Numbered from the stretch's first letter, positions 17,064 to 26,955 are shown. The stretch: 64,000 nt of DNA from Nitrospinaceae bacterium (GCA_029261655.1 JAJDAY010000019.1:21819-85818); one strand, 5' to 3'. A program made the numbers and translations. The notes: generated by a model not told the origin, from the sequence alone.

Positions 17064-17935
17064 AGGAAATCCTCCTTGAGGTGTTGGAATCGGTCTACGG
17101 GGGACCGGTGGAAATTGTAAATTCAAGACCCGTTAGCGGCGGCTCCATCAATCAAGCGGAGGTCCTGACACTTGCAAACAAAGAAAAAGTTTTTTTGAAG
17201 ACGAACCATCATCCACCTGAAGGTTTTTTTCAGGCGGAGGTTAAAGGCCTCGAGCGGTTGCGCAAAGCCCAGGGCGGGCCAAGAATTCCCCAGCCCCTGG
17301 GGTTGGAACCTGGACCCTGCCCCAGATTTCTTTTAATGGAATATGTGGAGGAATCCTCCCCCACCGGGAAGTTTGCGGTTCATTTCGCGCAAGCGCTGGC
17401 CAGCATGCACCGCTATACCCAGGACAAGCATGGACTGGATCACGATAATTTCATCGGCTCCACGGTGCAGAAAAACACCCCGGAAAAAGACGGTCTGAAA
17501 TTTTTCCGTGACCATCGGCTCCGTTTCCAGCAGGAGCTCGCCCGTGCATCTGGCAAATTACCCGCCGGAGTTGACAAACGGCTGGACACGCTTTGCGGCA
17601 AACTGGAATCTCTATTATCCAGTGAACAACCCGCGCTGTTGCACGGTGATTTATGGTCGGGAAATTACTTTCAGGCCAAATCAGATCAGCGGCCCTGCAT
17701 TTTTGATCCCGCTGTTTATTATGGCCTCCGGGAAAGCGATCTGGCCATGACGGAACTGTTCGGGAGCCTGCCCGACTCATTTTACCAAGCTTACCGGGAG
17801 GCTTTCCCTTTGAATCCCGGTTACGGGGAGCGCAGGGACATTTACAACCTTTATCACATGCTCAATCATTTGAACCTGTTTGGAAGTTCGTACCTTTCTT
17901 CGGTCGAGTCCATCGTCAACCGATTTATCCGTTGA
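17060..17935 (+). CDS. fructosamine/ribulosamine 3-kinase-like protein
   Basis: This 291-residue kinase of the FN3K family phosphorylates sugar adducts on amino groups so that they fall off, repairing glycated proteins. Marks are the N-terminal SGGSINQAEVLTL nucleotide loop, KVFLKTN with the ATP-binding Lys, the catalytic LLHGDLWSGNYF and the metal-binding FDPAVYYG, followed by RESDLAMTELFG. Translation starts at a GTG (17060) inside the last codons of the phosphatase gene. It is followed 25 bases later by the alpha-2-macroglobulin gene. Confidence 0.92.
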   Translation: MKEILLEVLESVYGGPVEIVNSRPVSGGSINQAEVLTLANKEKVFLKTNHHPPEGFFQAEVKGLERLRKAQGGPRIPQPLGLEPGPCPRFLLMEYVEESSPTGKFAVHFAQALASMHRYTQDKHGLDHDNFIGSTVQKNTPEKDGLKFFRDHRLRFQQELARASGKLPAGVDKRLDTLCGKLESLLSSEQPALLHGDLWSGNYFQAKSDQRPCIFDPAVYYGLRESDLAMTELFGSLPDSFYQAYREAFPLNPGYGERRDIYNLYHMLNHLNLFGSSYLSSVESIVNRFIR

Positions 17936-17960
17936 ACCCATCTGGCATGGAGACGTTATT

Positions 17961-20900
17961 ATGAAACTAAAAAAAATCTTTTGGTCGCTCATCCTTGCCA
18001 CCGGATTCTTATTTCCGGCCAATGCTTCATTCGCCCAATCAGGCGATTATGAAACCCTGAAAACGCAAGCGGAAAAATACTATACCCAGGGTTCCTTTTC
18101 CAAGGCGCGCAAATCTTATATCGAAACCAACGCGCTCAGACTGTCCCCAAATGAAAAACGCTGGGTCGATTTCCGCCTTGCGGACACGTTGTGGCGGGCT
18201 GAAGCGGGAACCAACACCCCCGACACTTCCTCTTACGAAAAAGCCAGACAGCAACTCGAGATCCTAATTCGGGATATAAAAAGAGTGGAGGACAGGGACC
18301 GGGTTTGGGTGGAAGTCCAGGAATCGCTGGGCGACTTCTGGTGGCAACGTTCGACCTCCAAAAACTGGAGCGCCGGTTGGAGACATTATCAGCAGGCCCT
18401 CGACTGGTGGGCCGGGGCAAAAGACATCGAATTAGCCAGAGTCCGCTACCTGAAAATGGTCTGGGCCAACGCCAGCCCGGCGTGGCGGGAACCGTATTAT
18501 TATTACGGCTATTACGGCAACCATCTGCCGCTCAACATTCTGGAAAACGCTCTAAAAATTTCCCGAACAAAAGAAGATGCGGCCAGGGCGCACTATCTTC
18601 TCGCCATGACTCTTAAAAACCAGGGCGCAAACTACCAGCAGGGACGCGTTGCCGAAGAATTCCTTGCCGTGATTTCTGCAGGAAAAACGTTTCAATGGTA
18701 CGACGACGCTTTGTTTCATTATGCGGAGTGGTTGTCCAATCACGGCGATGTCGTCATTCTGGAAAACGGCGAACAGCGCCGCACAAATAATTATCCTCAG
18801 GCGTTGGCAATCTACCGACGCCTGTTGAAAGAATTCAGTAAGGGTGAAACGCGACATTACGATCAGGCCAGACAGAGAATCGCAAACATCACTGAACCCG
18901 TTTTAGGGATCAACGTCGGAAACATTTTTTTACCCGATTCGGAAATTCAATTTCATCTGAACTGGCGCAACCTTGAAAATGTAGCCTACTCCATTTACCC
19001 GGTGGATATCACCAGCGACCTGGAATTCGAGGGCGAAGAAGGAGTCGGGCAATGGGTCCAGAAAATCAACTTTCCCCTTAAAGATAAAATTTTATCCGGC
19101 GCCCACGAGACCGAAGACAAAGGCGATTACCATCCCGGCCAGAAAACCATCCGCCTGAAAAAGAAATTGCCGCAAGGAGCCTATGTCATCGAAGCCACGA
19201 GCGGCGGGAAACAGGCCCGCGACTTGATTCTGGTGACAGACAGCTCTCTTGTTCTAAAATCTTCCGGCACTCAGGCTCTGGTGTATTTCTGCGACGCACG
19301 CGATGGTTCTCCCCTGACAAAAGCCTCCGTCACTTTATGGGAACGTTATTACACGGGCAAAAAATGGGTCTGGAAAAACCACACCTCCAAAACCAACAAA
19401 CAGGGCCTCGCGGTATTTTCCCTCAAAGATTCCAGCAACACGGGAGAACTCTTTGCCAGCGCGACCGCCGGGGACCGGCAGGCGTTCAGCCGCGGCCGCA
19501 GCCAAAAATACGCCTCCAACCAGGGCCAGTGGAAACTCTACGTTTTCACCGATCGCCCTGCTTACCGGCCAAACGAAACCGCTCATTGGAAAGTGATCGC
19601 CCGCAACTACGATGGGTCGACCTACTCTATTCCCTCTGATGACACCATTGAGTTTAAGATCACCGATCCAAGAGGCGCAAAACTGAAGGAAGGAACCCTG
19701 AAGCTAAACGAGTTCGGCAGTGCCTGGGACTCCTTTGACCTGACAGGGTCCAACCCTTTGGGCGCGTACCAGGTGACCTTCCGGGACAAAGACAAAAAGA
19801 AAACCATCGGCCAGGCCACCTTGTTCCGGCTTGAGGAATATAAGCTCCCGGAATTCAAGGTCAGCGTCAATACCCCTTCCGAAAACGGGAAACAAAAAAC
19901 CTTTCGCCTGGGCGATGAAGTGGAGGTTGACATTAAGGCGGAATATTATTTTGGCGGCCCGGTGGCCAATGCCCAGGTGGAGGTATTGGTTTATCAACGG
20001 CCTTTTCATCAGGATTGGCGGCCTTCCCGCCCCTACCCCTGGTATTTCGAAAATTCTTCCCGTAGTAGATCTCATTATGGCGGCAAAGGACAACAGGTCC
20101 AACGCGAAGTCCTCAAAACCGATGCCAGGGGCATGGCAACTTTAACCTTCAACACGGCGGGAAACAATCAGGACCTGGAGTACCGGATCGAAACACGGGT
20201 GACCGACGCTTCCCGGCGGGAAATCGTCGCTACAGAAAAAATCCGGGTGACGCGGCAAAGCTACGCCATCTATTTAAACCCCGCGCACAATATTCACCGC
20301 CCTCAGGACAAGGTCAAGACAAACATCATGTCTCTGGACGCAAACAACAAGCCCGTTCAGGCAAATGGGACCGTGCGCGTCACTCGCGACTATTGGTTCG
20401 AAATCTGGCTCGACCCTGATGGAAAGGAAGTGCAGGGCCAGGAGTTAAAAAAAATGCGTGAAAAATATTCCGTATTTCCGCCCCCTCCCGAACCGGCAGA
20501 CTCTTCCTGGAAACTAAAATTTCAGGGAACCCAGCACGATGAGATTCTCACCCGTTCCGTTAAAACCGACAAAGCGGGAAAAGCGGAATTCAGCTTCACT
20601 CCCGAACGGGAAGGCAATTACCGGATAGAATGGACGGGCCAGGAAAAAAAGGCACCGCCCGTGAAAAAATCCACCACCGTATGGGTGGCGACCTCTGCCA
20701 CCACCGACCTCAACACGCGCCACGGCGGTCTTGAAATCATCGTCGATAAAGACACGTTTCAGTCGGGGCAAACAACGCCGGTCATGCTGATGGCGCCGAC
20801 CAACGACCGCTACGTTCTTTTCAGCGTCGAGGGCGATGACCTGTACAGCTACCAACTGGTGCATATGGACGGTCCGGTCAAGCTCATCCAATTGGATATT

Positions 20901-23900
20901 GAGGAAAAACACGTTCCCAATATTTTCTTAAACGCCATCATGGTCCGCGACCGGCAGATGTTTCAGGACTCCAGGCAGGTGATCGTGCCGCCGGTAAAAA
21001 ATTTCCTCAACGTCAAAGTAACGTCGGACAGCGACCGCTACCAACCGGGCGAAGAGGGAACCTTGACCGTCACGACTCTCGACCACGACGGCAAGCCGGT
21101 ATCGGCTGACGTGGCGCTCGGCCTGGTGGATGAATCGATTTACGCGATTCAGCAGGATCTCGCCCCGGACCCCAGACAATTTTTCTTCGGCAAAAAAAGG
21201 TGGCAACGTCCGCAGACTAAAAGCACATTTCAGTTTAAATCCTACCTGAAACTGGTCGAAGGTGAAAAAGGAGGATTGCTCGATGAAAATGAATTGGGCC
21301 ATTTAAATAAAAGGGCACGGGGCCGGTTTGACTATGAAGAAAAGGACGGCGTCAGAAGGGAATTTGCTCAAAAGCGAAAACCTGCTTCCCTCTCCAGTCA
21401 GGGCGGGATGTTCGCGGCTGACCGCCTGTCTTCTAAATCTTCAGCGGTTGCTTCAGAAGTTTTGTCTGAAGAAAGCGTGGTTGGAGGCGCTGACCAAGAA
21501 CCTGCGGTTCAAGTGCGGTCGGATTTTCGCGCCACCGCTCTCTGGCAACCCCATCTGGTCACCGATCGAAACGGCAAGGCCACGGTCAAAGTGAAGTTTC
21601 CCGATTCGCTCACCGAGTGGCGGACCACCGCCCGGGTTGTTTCCAGAAACAATCGTTTCGGAATCGCCACCGCCGATATGCGAACGAGAAAACCTTTGAT
21701 CGTTCGCTTGCAGGCGCCGAGATTTTTCGTGGTTGGAGACGCACTCACGGTTTCCGCGCTCATCAATAATAATACGGAAAAGCCCATGAAAGTCCGCCCG
21801 GCGATGAGCGCCACGGGCCTGACTCTTCTGGGCGCGGTCTTTGACGGCAAACCGGTGGAAAGCATCAAGGAAATCCGGGTCCCGGCGGGGAGTGAAAAAC
21901 GCATCGACTGGAGGGTGCGGGTGGATGAACCCGGTTCGGCCAAAATTGTCGTCACGGTCAAGGAAAAGAATTATTCCGATGCGATGGAAAAGACCTTCAT
22001 TGTGCACGAACACGGAATCGAAAAATTTATCGCCCGTTCGGGCAAAATGCGCGGCGATGAAATAAACGTGCGACTGGATATTCCCAAAGAACGGAAAAAA
22101 GACAGCACCCGTATGGTGGTTCAGGTGGCGCCCAGTGTTGCCGTCACCATGCTCGACTCGTTGCCCTACCTGATCGACTTTCCTTACGGATGCACCGAAC
22201 AGACCATGAGCCGGTTTTTACCTGCGGTTGTCAGCGCAAAAACTTTGACTGACCTGGGCTTGAAGCCGGAGTCGATTGTCGGACGAATTTTTGGCGGCAT
22301 CGACCCGACGGTGGCAGAGAAAACTCATCTTAAAGGAAAAAAAGATTTAGGCTCTCTCAATCGGATGGTGGAAAAAGGTCTCGAACGTTTGTACGATTTT
22401 CAGCACAATGACGGCGGATGGGGCTGGTGGAAGAAGGGTGAAAGCGATCACTTCATGTCGGCCTACGTGTTGTGGGGGTTGACGCTTGCTGAAAGTTCCG
22501 GCGTTTTGGTGGATGCCGATGTGCATGAACGCGCTTTCAAGTTTCTCGATCAGGAACTGGTGGAAACCGAAACGCGTTTCGATCAACAGGCCTGGATGTT
22601 ACACGCATTGGCTTCCTCTCATGTTGCTTTGAAACGAAAGAAAATCAGCAAATTTCAATCCACCGCTTTTAAGAATTTATGGAACAACCGGACCCGGCTC
22701 AATGCCTACACGCGGTCCCTGCTCGCGGTGGCCGCCCATCATTACGGTGAAAAAGAGAAGGCTGAAATTCTGATCGAGAACCTCGAAAACGGGGTCAAGA
22801 TCGACCGGACTCCGGACACATCCATCGTCCAGCGGGGAAAACAAAAAACCGGCCAGGGGGTTCTCGCAACCGCTCACTGGGGGGAAGACGGTATTTTCTG
22901 GCGCTGGTCCGATGGCGGGGTGGAGGCAACGGCCATTGCTCTTCGTGCGCTTCTTCTGATCGATCCTGAAAATAAATTGATCGAACCTGTGACCAACTGG
23001 CTGGTCAAGAATCGGCGTGGCGCCCACTGGAGCAACACCCGAAATACGGCGATCTCCGTGCTCGCTCTCAATGATTATCTGCAAAAATCCGGGGAGCTTA
23101 ACACGGACTTGGAATACGAAATTTTTGCCAACGGGCAGTCCATCGCGACCACAAAGGTGAAAGATGTGCTCAGTGCTCCCAGCATTTTTTCAGTGGATCA
23201 AAAATTCATCAAGGATGGAGCGAACGAATTTAAAATCGTCCGTAAAGAGGGTAAAGGGCCTTTATATTTTTCCATGCAGGCGAAATTTTTCAGTCTGGAA
23301 GAACCGGTCACCCCCCAGGGCTCCGGAATTTTCCTGCGCCGGCAATATTTCAAACTGGTGGGCCGGCCCACTTTACTCAAGGGTCAGGTCTACAACAAGG
23401 TTCCGTTAAACGATGGCGACAGTATCGTGAGTGGCGAGCGTATTGAAACCTTGATCACGCTGGAGGCTAAAAATAATTACGAGTACCTGATGATTGAGGA
23501 CTTGAAACCGGCGGGGTTTGAGTCAGTTAAAATCAAGAGTGGCGAAAGCCTTTATACCAGGGAATTGAAATCGTCGGCCAAGGGCCATAAACTTGGAGCA
23601 CCTAAAGCCTTATCGGGTAAGTCTGCGGAGGCCAGTTCCCCTGCCATTCGCCCCCCCGGTCCGGTTCCGGAAAGCGATTACACGGGTCGAAGCCGATGGG
23701 TTTATCAGGAACTCAGGGACCGGAAAATGGCGCTGTTCATCGACAAATTGCCACAAGGAATTTGGGAAATCCGCACCTCCTTGAGGGCCGAGGTTCCAGG
23801 AAAATTTCACGCTTTGCCGGTCATGGGACACGCCATGTATATCCCGGAAATCCGCGCTAACGGCCAGGAGATTCGTCTGACGGTTAAGGACCGGGAGTGA
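17961..23900 (+). CDS. alpha-2-macroglobulin family protein with thioester motif
   Basis: This 1979-residue secreted protein has a signal peptide ending NASFA at about residue 26. Residues 30-290 look TPR-like and helical. They are followed by a long run of macroglobulin-type beta domains, an A2M domain (RSDFRATALWQPHLVTDRNG, about 1180) and the thioester motif GCTEQ (Cys1411). The helical thioester domain (GGWGWWKKGESDHF) and a receptor-binding-like beta domain complete the chain. Bacterial homologues sit in the periplasm and trap foreign proteases. Here no pbpC neighbour is present. The ATG at 17961 has GGAG upstream; an upstream GTG would only add kinase-overlapping residues. Confidence 0.93.
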   Translation: MKLKKIFWSLILATGFLFPANASFAQSGDYETLKTQAEKYYTQGSFSKARKSYIETNALRLSPNEKRWVDFRLADTLWRAEAGTNTPDTSSYEKARQQLEILIRDIKRVEDRDRVWVEVQESLGDFWWQRSTSKNWSAGWRHYQQALDWWAGAKDIELARVRYLKMVWANASPAWREPYYYYGYYGNHLPLNILENALKISRTKEDAARAHYLLAMTLKNQGANYQQGRVAEEFLAVISAGKTFQWYDDALFHYAEWLSNHGDVVILENGEQRRTNNYPQALAIYRRLLKEFSKGETRHYDQARQRIANITEPVLGINVGNIFLPDSEIQFHLNWRNLENVAYSIYPVDITSDLEFEGEEGVGQWVQKINFPLKDKILSGAHETEDKGDYHPGQKTIRLKKKLPQGAYVIEATSGGKQARDLILVTDSSLVLKSSGTQALVYFCDARDGSPLTKASVTLWERYYTGKKWVWKNHTSKTNKQGLAVFSLKDSSNTGELFASATAGDRQAFSRGRSQKYASNQGQWKLYVFTDRPAYRPNETAHWKVIARNYDGSTYSIPSDDTIEFKITDPRGAKLKEGTLKLNEFGSAWDSFDLTGSNPLGAYQVTFRDKDKKKTIGQATLFRLEEYKLPEFKVSVNTPSENGKQKTFRLGDEVEVDIKAEYYFGGPVANAQVEVLVYQRPFHQDWRPSRPYPWYFENSSRSRSHYGGKGQQVQREVLKTDARGMATLTFNTAGNNQDLEYRIETRVTDASRREIVATEKIRVTRQSYAIYLNPAHNIHRPQDKVKTNIMSLDANNKPVQANGTVRVTRDYWFEIWLDPDGKEVQGQELKKMREKYSVFPPPPEPADSSWKLKFQGTQHDEILTRSVKTDKAGKAEFSFTPEREGNYRIEWTGQEKKAPPVKKSTTVWVATSATTDLNTRHGGLEIIVDKDTFQSGQTTPVMLMAPTNDRYVLFSVEGDDLYSYQLVHMDGPVKLIQLDIEEKHVPNIFLNAIMVRDRQMFQDSRQVIVPPVKNFLNVKVTSDSDRYQPGEEGTLTVTTLDHDGKPVSADVALGLVDESIYAIQQDLAPDPRQFFFGKKRWQRPQTKSTFQFKSYLKLVEGEKGGLLDENELGHLNKRARGRFDYEEKDGVRREFAQKRKPASLSSQGGMFAADRLSSKSSAVASEVLSEESVVGGADQEPAVQVRSDFRATALWQPHLVTDRNGKATVKVKFPDSLTEWRTTARVVSRNNRFGIATADMRTRKPLIVRLQAPRFFVVGDALTVSALINNNTEKPMKVRPAMSATGLTLLGAVFDGKPVESIKEIRVPAGSEKRIDWRVRVDEPGSAKIVVTVKEKNYSDAMEKTFIVHEHGIEKFIARSGKMRGDEINVRLDIPKERKKDSTRMVVQVAPSVAVTMLDSLPYLIDFPYGCTEQTMSRFLPAVVSAKTLTDLGLKPESIVGRIFGGIDPTVAEKTHLKGKKDLGSLNRMVEKGLERLYDFQHNDGGWGWWKKGESDHFMSAYVLWGLTLAESSGVLVDADVHERAFKFLDQELVETETRFDQQAWMLHALASSHVALKRKKISKFQSTAFKNLWNNRTRLNAYTRSLLAVAAHHYGEKEKAEILIENLENGVKIDRTPDTSIVQRGKQKTGQGVLATAHWGEDGIFWRWSDGGVEATAIALRALLLIDPENKLIEPVTNWLVKNRRGAHWSNTRNTAISVLALNDYLQKSGELNTDLEYEIFANGQSIATTKVKDVLSAPSIFSVDQKFIKDGANEFKIVRKEGKGPLYFSMQAKFFSLEEPVTPQGSGIFLRRQYFKLVGRPTLLKGQVYNKVPLNDGDSIVSGERIETLITLEAKNNYEYLMIEDLKPAGFESVKIKSGESLYTRELKSSAKGHKLGAPKALSGKSAEASSPAIRPPGPVPESDYTGRSRWVYQELRDRKMALFIDKLPQGIWEIRTSLRAEVPGKFHALPVMGHAMYIPEIRANGQEIRLTVKDRE

Positions 23901-23916
23901 CGGGGGGCAATGACCA

Positions 23917-23946
23917 TAAAAAAACGCCCTCCCGGAGGGGAGGGCG
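23917..23946 (-). terminator. rho-independent terminator, minus strand
   Basis: A perfect 9-bp stem (CGCCCTCCC with GGGAGGGCG, loop GGAG, 23925-23946) is followed on the minus strand by seven T residues. It lies 102 bases beyond the stop of the cysteine-rich gene at 24048. There is no T run on the plus side, so it is only a weak stop for the alpha-2-macroglobulin gene. Confidence 0.8.
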
Positions 23947-24047
23947 CTCTAACGAGGGGGTAAAACTGTGTGCTTCTTGACTATATGATGGTCAGGAGAC
24001 CCAAAAGATTCACTTTTTTATCGGCCCTGGGAAATAAAAATTCCCGG

Positions 24048-24809
24048 TTAAAATCCCCCGCCTATTTTAGCGATGAAGGTGTTCAATTCTTTCTGGACGT
24101 CGCCATCCCAGTTGGTCTTTTCCCTTGTCAGAGTGGTCAATACGGGATGCCCGGTGCTCATTTCCAGACCTTTGGCGATACTCACCAGAATGCGGGTGCC
24201 GAAATATTCCACCAGGCCGTGTTCTTCAGCGGCCCGAAAAGCCATCTCCGGACCCAGAAGAATCGCCCAGGTCTGAATGACGCAGACCTGGGTGGATTCC
24301 CTGAATTGCAGGGATTCTATGCCTTCCAGATAGGTTTCTGCGTCGATCTCACCCGCTTCAAATTTTTCAATCAAACTGGTGAGGGTTTCTTGTTTGGAAC
24401 CCATTTTATCGCGAATGTAATCAATAATTTTAGGCTCCATTTTACCCAGTTCGTCCAGGTCCCACGGGCAATAAAAATCGTCTGCCGGTTGGTTGCCCGC
24501 ACGTTTATTCTCCCGGTCAATTTTTTTGATGCAGACCGGGCATCTCTTACCGGCATCATGGCTGAAACTATTGCCACAGGAGCAGGGCGCAAGAACCGTT
24601 TCCAGAGCCAGGGCCAGGGCCTCCCCCTTGAGACCCAGCACGGCCCGTAAGGTTGCGCGAACCGCTTCTCCCCGACCTATCGAGTAACAGTTGGTGCAGG
24701 ACGAACAATATAATTTATATGCGGTTTGATCCTCAGCGGGTTCGATGGTCGGAGAATAGGTCTCACTGCAAAGAACACATTGAATTTCTTTTGAAATTGG
24801 TTCCACCAT
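24048..24809 (-). CDS. cysteine-rich, probable zinc-ribbon protein of unknown function
   Basis: The 253-residue protein has four cysteine pairs in its N-terminal half (CVLC at 11, CSSCTNC near 35, CSCG near 76, CPVC near 91), enough for two zinc ribbons or an Fe-S site. A helical C-terminal half follows (about 120-253), without signal peptide. I do not recognise the family. It lies just downstream of the forEABGD operon but behind that operon's terminator, so it needs its own promoter. The ribosome site GGAG lies 11 bases before the ATG. A role connected with the oxidoreductase is only suggested by position. Confidence 0.65.
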   Translation of the reverse strand: MVEPISKEIQCVLCSETYSPTIEPAEDQTAYKLYCSSCTNCYSIGRGEAVRATLRAVLGLKGEALALALETVLAPCSCGNSFSHDAGKRCPVCIKKIDRENKRAGNQPADDFYCPWDLDELGKMEPKIIDYIRDKMGSKQETLTSLIEKFEAGEIDAETYLEGIESLQFRESTQVCVIQTWAILLGPEMAFRAAEEHGLVEYFGTRILVSIAKGLEMSTGHPVLTTLTREKTNWDGDVQKELNTFIAKIGGGF

Positions 24810-24901
24810 GACTTGCTAGCTCCAAAAATTATGGGTCGGCAGTGTTTCTTCTTTAGATGAAAATGAACGGGTTTGAGTGCAAATTATTTTAGCGGCTCAA
24901 G

Positions 24902-24937
24902 AAAAAAACCCCATGACCTCACAGGCCATGGGGTTTT
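24902..24937 (-). terminator. terminator of the forEABGD operon
   Basis: A long stem (AAAACCCCATG paired with CATGGGGTTTT, an internal A/C mismatch, then CCT/AGG, loop CAC) with seven T residues on the minus-strand exit. It lies 22 bases after the ferredoxin-subunit stop. T residues on both sides mean it can also stop plus-strand transcription. Confidence 0.85.
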
Positions 24938-24958
24938 GAGTATGCAAATAATTTCCTT

Positions 24959-25237
24959 CTAACCAGAGTATGCCTGACCTAATCCAGCAGTCTCCCCGGC
25001 TTCCGCTTCTAACACGATTTTTCCATTGGTTGGGTCCACCGGATGCATTGAGATCGCATTATGGGTACTGCAAACCACTTTACACAAATCGCAACCCTTA
25101 CAACGATCGACAAAAACATAGGCTTTTTTATTGTCATTCATCATGATGCAGTCTGCTTCAGGACAATACATGATACAAAGCCGACAACCTTTTTCTGCAA
25201 TACATTTCGATTCATCCACCAATGCAACGTTATACAC
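24959..25237 (-). CDS. forD: 2-oxoacid:ferredoxin oxidoreductase, ferredoxin (delta) subunit
   Basis: This 92-residue subunit carries two [4Fe-4S] sites. The first is CIAEKGCRLCIMYCP, where the first two cysteines are five residues apart instead of two; the second is CKGCDLCKVVC. It would pass electrons between the catalytic core and soluble ferredoxin. It is the last gene of the operon forE-forA-forB-forG-forD and is closed by a strong terminator. The symbol follows the Hydrogenobacter five-subunit enzyme and is by analogy. Confidence 0.88.
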   Translation of the reverse strand: MYNVALVDESKCIAEKGCRLCIMYCPEADCIMMNDNKKAYVFVDRCKGCDLCKVVCSTHNAISMHPVDPTNGKIVLEAEAGETAGLGQAYSG

Positions 25238-25316
25238 AAACTTCTCCTTGATAATTTAAGGTTTGAAAAAGGCTGCCCAATCTATCGTCCCCATGCTTTC
25301 AGGCAAACTCTCAAAA

Positions 25317-26027
25317 CTAAAATGACTTGGCAACCCCGGCCGCAACATTAGCCAGAGCGGGCTTATTCTTTTCAGTCCATTCTTCTGCCAGTTCGAAAGA
25401 TTTAGTGATGGTGTCCATGTTGGCTTGCAGCAACTGCGCCTTTTTAGCATATTTCTTGGTGATCGCCTGATCCAGAGTCGCGGTACCGCCGGAGGCCACA
25501 TAGCGTTTGCCAAACCGCTCCTGCAAGGCTACATCCAGTGCTTCCAGTCCTACGATTTTGGTCACCCCGGCACACGCTCCAAGCATCGCCATGTTGGTGG
25601 ACAACTCGGTCTTGCCGATTTCCAGAGCCAGCTTGGTCGCATCGTGGTTGAAAACCGAGACATTGAGGTCACTCAACCGCTTATGGTCTTCCTCATTCAA
25701 CAAATCAGCGCTGGTATTGATGATGACCAGGCCATTCTCTTTAATACCGTCATAAAATGGCGCAGTATAACTTTTCTGCATGGTGATGACCTGAGGGTGG
25801 AAAATCATGACCACGTCGGGATACACAAGTTCCCCGCGGTCATAAATTCGCTCCACACCGATGCGCACATAACTTTCAGCCGGCGCCATACGTTTTTCCG
25901 CTCCGAAAAAGGGATTCGAAATGGAGTATAAACCAGCATTGTTTGCGGCCATAGCCAGGAGATGGGCGGCTGTTACAGCCCCCTGCCCGCCCAAACCGGA
26001 GATTCGAATATTGATCCTCTTAAACAT
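25317..26027 (-). CDS. forG: 2-oxoacid:ferredoxin oxidoreductase, gamma subunit
   Basis: This 236-residue subunit belongs to the POR/KOR gamma family. The N-terminal ISGLGGQGAVTAAHLLA nucleotide-fold motif is typical, followed by NPFFGAEKRMAPAESYVRIG, which in this family contacts CoA and the alpha subunit. The C-terminus is a helical extension. It lies 22 bases behind forB and 79 bases before forD on the same strand. Confidence 0.93.
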   Translation of the reverse strand: MFKRINIRISGLGGQGAVTAAHLLAMAANNAGLYSISNPFFGAEKRMAPAESYVRIGVERIYDRGELVYPDVVMIFHPQVITMQKSYTAPFYDGIKENGLVIINTSADLLNEEDHKRLSDLNVSVFNHDATKLALEIGKTELSTNMAMLGACAGVTKIVGLEALDVALQERFGKRYVASGGTATLDQAITKKYAKKAQLLQANMDTITKSFELAEEWTEKNKPALANVAAGVAKSF

Positions 26028-26049
26028 ATTGTATCCTCTCTTAAATCAA

Positions 26050-26955
26050 TTAAGCGGAAACGGTTTTTTTCTCTTTTGCCGCTTTTTTCTTGGCCTTTTC
26101 TTCTGCCGCAATGGTATCCAATAACTCCTGAGCCTGATCGGAAATATACTCTTTCATTACAAACCGGCCACCAATGGATTCGGCATCTTTCATTTCATCC
26201 AAACCTTCCATGCTCTGTTTGCCAATCTCAAGAATGCAGGGTGTGTAAAGCTGAATATAGGTCGGCCCGATTTCCCGTGCAACCATGATAGCGTTTCTAA
26301 TGGCTTTTTCGACGCGATTGGGCTTGCTCACGGTGAGCATGGCGACATAATGGCACCCTGCCTCACGGGCAATTTCCGGCAACCGGACTTTATCAAAGTT
26401 TTTACCGGCTGGCGCCATTTTGGCAACAAAGCCTTTTTGCATCAATCCGCTTTCCTGACCGCCTGTATTGGCATAAAGTTCGTTGTCAAAACAGATGGTG
26501 GTGAATTTTTCCTGGCGAAACCAGGACTGCATGGTCATATCCAATCCGATATCAACGGTGGCTCCGTCACCCGCCAACACAACCACGTCTTTTTCGACAT
26601 CGGGGAAACGACGTTTGAGTGTGCGCTTCAACCCTGAGGCAATGGCATTCTGATTGCCAAACAGGGAATGGATGTTTTGCACGGCAACATGCGGGAAAAC
26701 CAGACTGGTACAACCGGTAGAGCCGACGAAAACCGTGTTCTCAGGAGCAGGCAGACTTGCCAGAATATAACGAAAAGCAATCGACTCCGGACAACCCGCA
26801 CATAAAGAATGCTGCTCGATCAATTCCTTGGAAGAACCAATGTCTTTCCAACCCCGGCCTTCCTTGCCATAGGTCGCGGTCTCAACCAACTCATGGTACT
26901 CCGGAGGCATGATGTCTGCCAGATCCTCGCAAAGAGTTATTTTATCTTTATTCAT
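26050..26955 (-). CDS. forB: 2-oxoacid:ferredoxin oxidoreductase, beta (TPP-binding) subunit
   Basis: This 301-residue subunit binds thiamine diphosphate and one [4Fe-4S] cluster. CAGCPE near residue 52, GSTGCTS near 80 and a Cys in YTPCILEIG near 241 give the expected four cysteines. The TPP/Mg motif GDGATVDIGLDMT...NELYANTGGQESG is intact. The last 20 residues are Lys/Ala-rich (KAKKKAAKEKK), an unusual basic tail. Together with alpha and gamma it performs CoA-dependent decarboxylation of a 2-oxoacid, or the reverse, reductive carboxylation, in the rTCA cycle. Confidence 0.94.
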   Translation of the reverse strand: MNKDKITLCEDLADIMPPEYHELVETATYGKEGRGWKDIGSSKELIEQHSLCAGCPESIAFRYILASLPAPENTVFVGSTGCTSLVFPHVAVQNIHSLFGNQNAIASGLKRTLKRRFPDVEKDVVVLAGDGATVDIGLDMTMQSWFRQEKFTTICFDNELYANTGGQESGLMQKGFVAKMAPAGKNFDKVRLPEIAREAGCHYVAMLTVSKPNRVEKAIRNAIMVAREIGPTYIQLYTPCILEIGKQSMEGLDEMKDAESIGGRFVMKEYISDQAQELLDTIAAEEKAKKKAAKEKKTVSA

